DNA from: an uncultured Oscillospiraceae bacterium
GTDB lineage: Bacteria > Bacillota > Clostridia > Oscillospirales > Acutalibacteraceae
DNA length: 6,581 nt
Direction: 5' to 3'
Assembly: GCA_902496265.1 (NCBI GenBank)
Contig: CABVAD010000068.1
Coordinates: 1-6,581 of the forward strand
Within the stretch, counting starts at the first letter, position 1, and each line of letters begins with the position of its first letter. Both the position numbers and the translations under genes were made by a program. Below, piece after piece: positions 6,049 through 6,581 of the stretch. The notes beneath the pieces were generated by a model. It was not told where the DNA came from. It saw only the letters and a list, made by a program, of their open reading frames with translations, and did no database searches.

Positions 6049-6581
6049 TTATTTGTATTCTTCTATAAGCGCCTTGAATTTCGGTAAAGCGCGTTCAATC
6101 TGTTCTGTTTCCACGCAGTAGCAAATTCTCACATACCCTTTACAGCCGAAATCGTCGCTGGGAACTAATAAAAGCTCATATTTTTTCGCCCTTTCGCAAA
6201 AGGCGTTCGCGTCCTCCTCGGGCGACTTTACAAATAGGTAAAACGCACCGTCGGGCGGTACTGCAGTGTAGCCGTATTCTGTAAGGGAATGTAAAAGCAA
6301 ATCGCGGTTTTTGCGGTAAACCGTAAGGTCGGGCAGTATATTCACACACTCGCCTACCGTGTACTGCAAAAGGCTCGGCGCGCATACAAAGCCGAGAGAC
6401 CGACCCGCGCCGCAGACCGCCGCGTATGCTTCGCCGCTGTTATTAACATTTGGCGAAACAAATATATAACCTATTCTCTCGCCGGGCAAAGACAGTGACT
6501 TACTGTATGAATAGCACACAAGTGTGTTTTTATAATATTTCGGAATATAAGGAACGCTTACGTCATAGACAAGCTCCCTGT
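6049..6581 (-). CDS. PLP-dependent class I/II aminotransferase, C-terminal half (5' end outside window)
   Basis: The frame is open from the right edge (first full codon at 6579) to a TAA at 6051-6049, giving 176 residues of a protein that is usually about 390-400. The visible part begins RELVYDVSVPYIPKYYKN and continues into YSKSLSLPGERIGY, the fold-type I signature in which the Lys (visible residue 27) forms the Schiff base with PLP. Further on are GAFYLFVKSP and, near the end, GYVRICYC, whose Arg corresponds to the substrate carboxylate-binding Arg of aspartate aminotransferases. The GTG at 6519 is an internal Val codon, not a start, because the family-like sequence continues upstream of it. 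The gene ends 11 nt before pheA, which suggests it transaminates phenylpyruvate, 4-hydroxyphenylpyruvate or a related keto acid. Sequence alone does not fix the substrate; aspartate, alanine or prephenate transamination remain possible. Family assignment is firm, substrate is inference. Confidence 0.9.
   Translation of the reverse strand, partial: RELVYDVSVPYIPKYYKNTLVCYSYSKSLSLPGERIGYIFVSPNVNNSGEAYAAVCGAGRSLGFVCAPSLLQYTVGECVNILPDLTVYRKNRDLLLHSLTEYGYTAVPPDGAFYLFVKSPEEDANAFCERAKKYELLLVPSDDFGCKGYVRICYCVETEQIERALPKFKALIEEYK

Larger units (their letters stand above)
1..6581 (-). other. Aromatic amino acid biosynthesis operon (both ends outside the window)
   Basis: Seven consecutive minus-strand genes: aminotransferase, pheA, aroB, aroC, aroE-aroK, aroQ, aroA. 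The junctions are an 11-nt gap, ATGA, ATGA, TAATG, a 20-nt overlap and a 17-nt overlap, so a single polycistronic mRNA with coupled translation is the natural reading. The gene set converts DAHP to chorismate and on to phenylpyruvate, and the aminotransferase could finish phenylalanine. DAHP synthase and tyrA are absent from the visible part. No promoter, leader, T-box or terminator can be seen because both window edges cut coding sequence. Shared transcription is inferred from the spacing. Confidence 0.9.

Noticed and set aside
6517..6519. GTG as start of a 156-residue protein
   Set aside because: Aminotransferase sequence (YDVSVPYIPKYYKN) continues upstream in the same frame to the window edge, so the GTG is an internal Val codon.
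1..6581. Frequent short word ACCGC / GCGGT as a possible scattered recognition or uptake motif
   Set aside because: On the coding strand it arises from Ala GCG codons followed by Val or other G-starting codons, and I see no extended conserved flank or spacing. A count against codon-shuffled sequence would settle it.
1..6581. CRISPR arrays, tRNA or rRNA genes, insertion sequences, phage or defence genes, riboswitches
   Set aside because: Coding sequence fills the window apart from 11 nt, with no regular repeats, terminal inverted repeats or RNA-gene landmarks seen on either strand.

Overview
The window is one uninterrupted stretch of a bacterial aromatic amino acid operon. Every gene lies on the minus strand, so transcription runs from the right edge to the left edge. 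In transcription order it holds: the C-terminal half of a PLP-dependent aminotransferase; a chorismate mutase/prephenate dehydratase with an ACT domain (pheA); 3-dehydroquinate synthase (aroB); chorismate synthase (aroC); a shikimate dehydrogenase-shikimate kinase fusion (aroE-aroK); a type II 3-dehydroquinase (aroQ); and EPSP synthase (aroA), whose last few dozen residues lie beyond the left edge. Both ends of the window fall inside genes, so the operon promoter, any leader regulation and the terminator are not visible.

The genes together encode six of the seven shikimate-pathway steps: AroB (step 2), AroQ (3), AroE (4), AroK (5), AroA (6) and AroC (7). PheA then takes chorismate through prephenate to phenylpyruvate, and the aminotransferase is a plausible last step to phenylalanine. 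DAHP synthase (step 1) and prephenate dehydrogenase (tyrA, for tyrosine) are not in the window; they may lie upstream or elsewhere. The catalytic residues I checked are present in every enzyme, and I see no frameshift or internal stop, so this looks like a working operon.

The packing is extremely tight. From upstream to downstream the junctions are an 11-nt gap, a 4-nt ATGA overlap, another ATGA overlap, a 1-nt TAATG overlap, a 20-nt overlap and a 17-nt overlap. No stretch without a gene exceeds 11 nt, which leaves no room for internal terminators or conventional intergenic promoters.

By eye the base composition is near half GC. The protein forms (compact AroE with an HSFS motif, AroC with GGGHFSGR, AroA with NESGSTLRF, a fused chorismate mutase-prephenate dehydratase, type II dehydroquinase) fit an anaerobic Firmicute of class Clostridia, possibly a gut Oscillospirales or Ruminococcaceae-like lineage. 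That placement is inference from remembered family patterns, not a search result.

I found no previously undescribed system. The most distinctive item is the AroE-AroK fusion with almost no linker. Smaller points are the aroE-aroK start without a Shine-Dalgarno sequence, substitutions in the AroA substrate loop, and a Lys in place of Glu in the ESRP motif of the PheA ACT domain.
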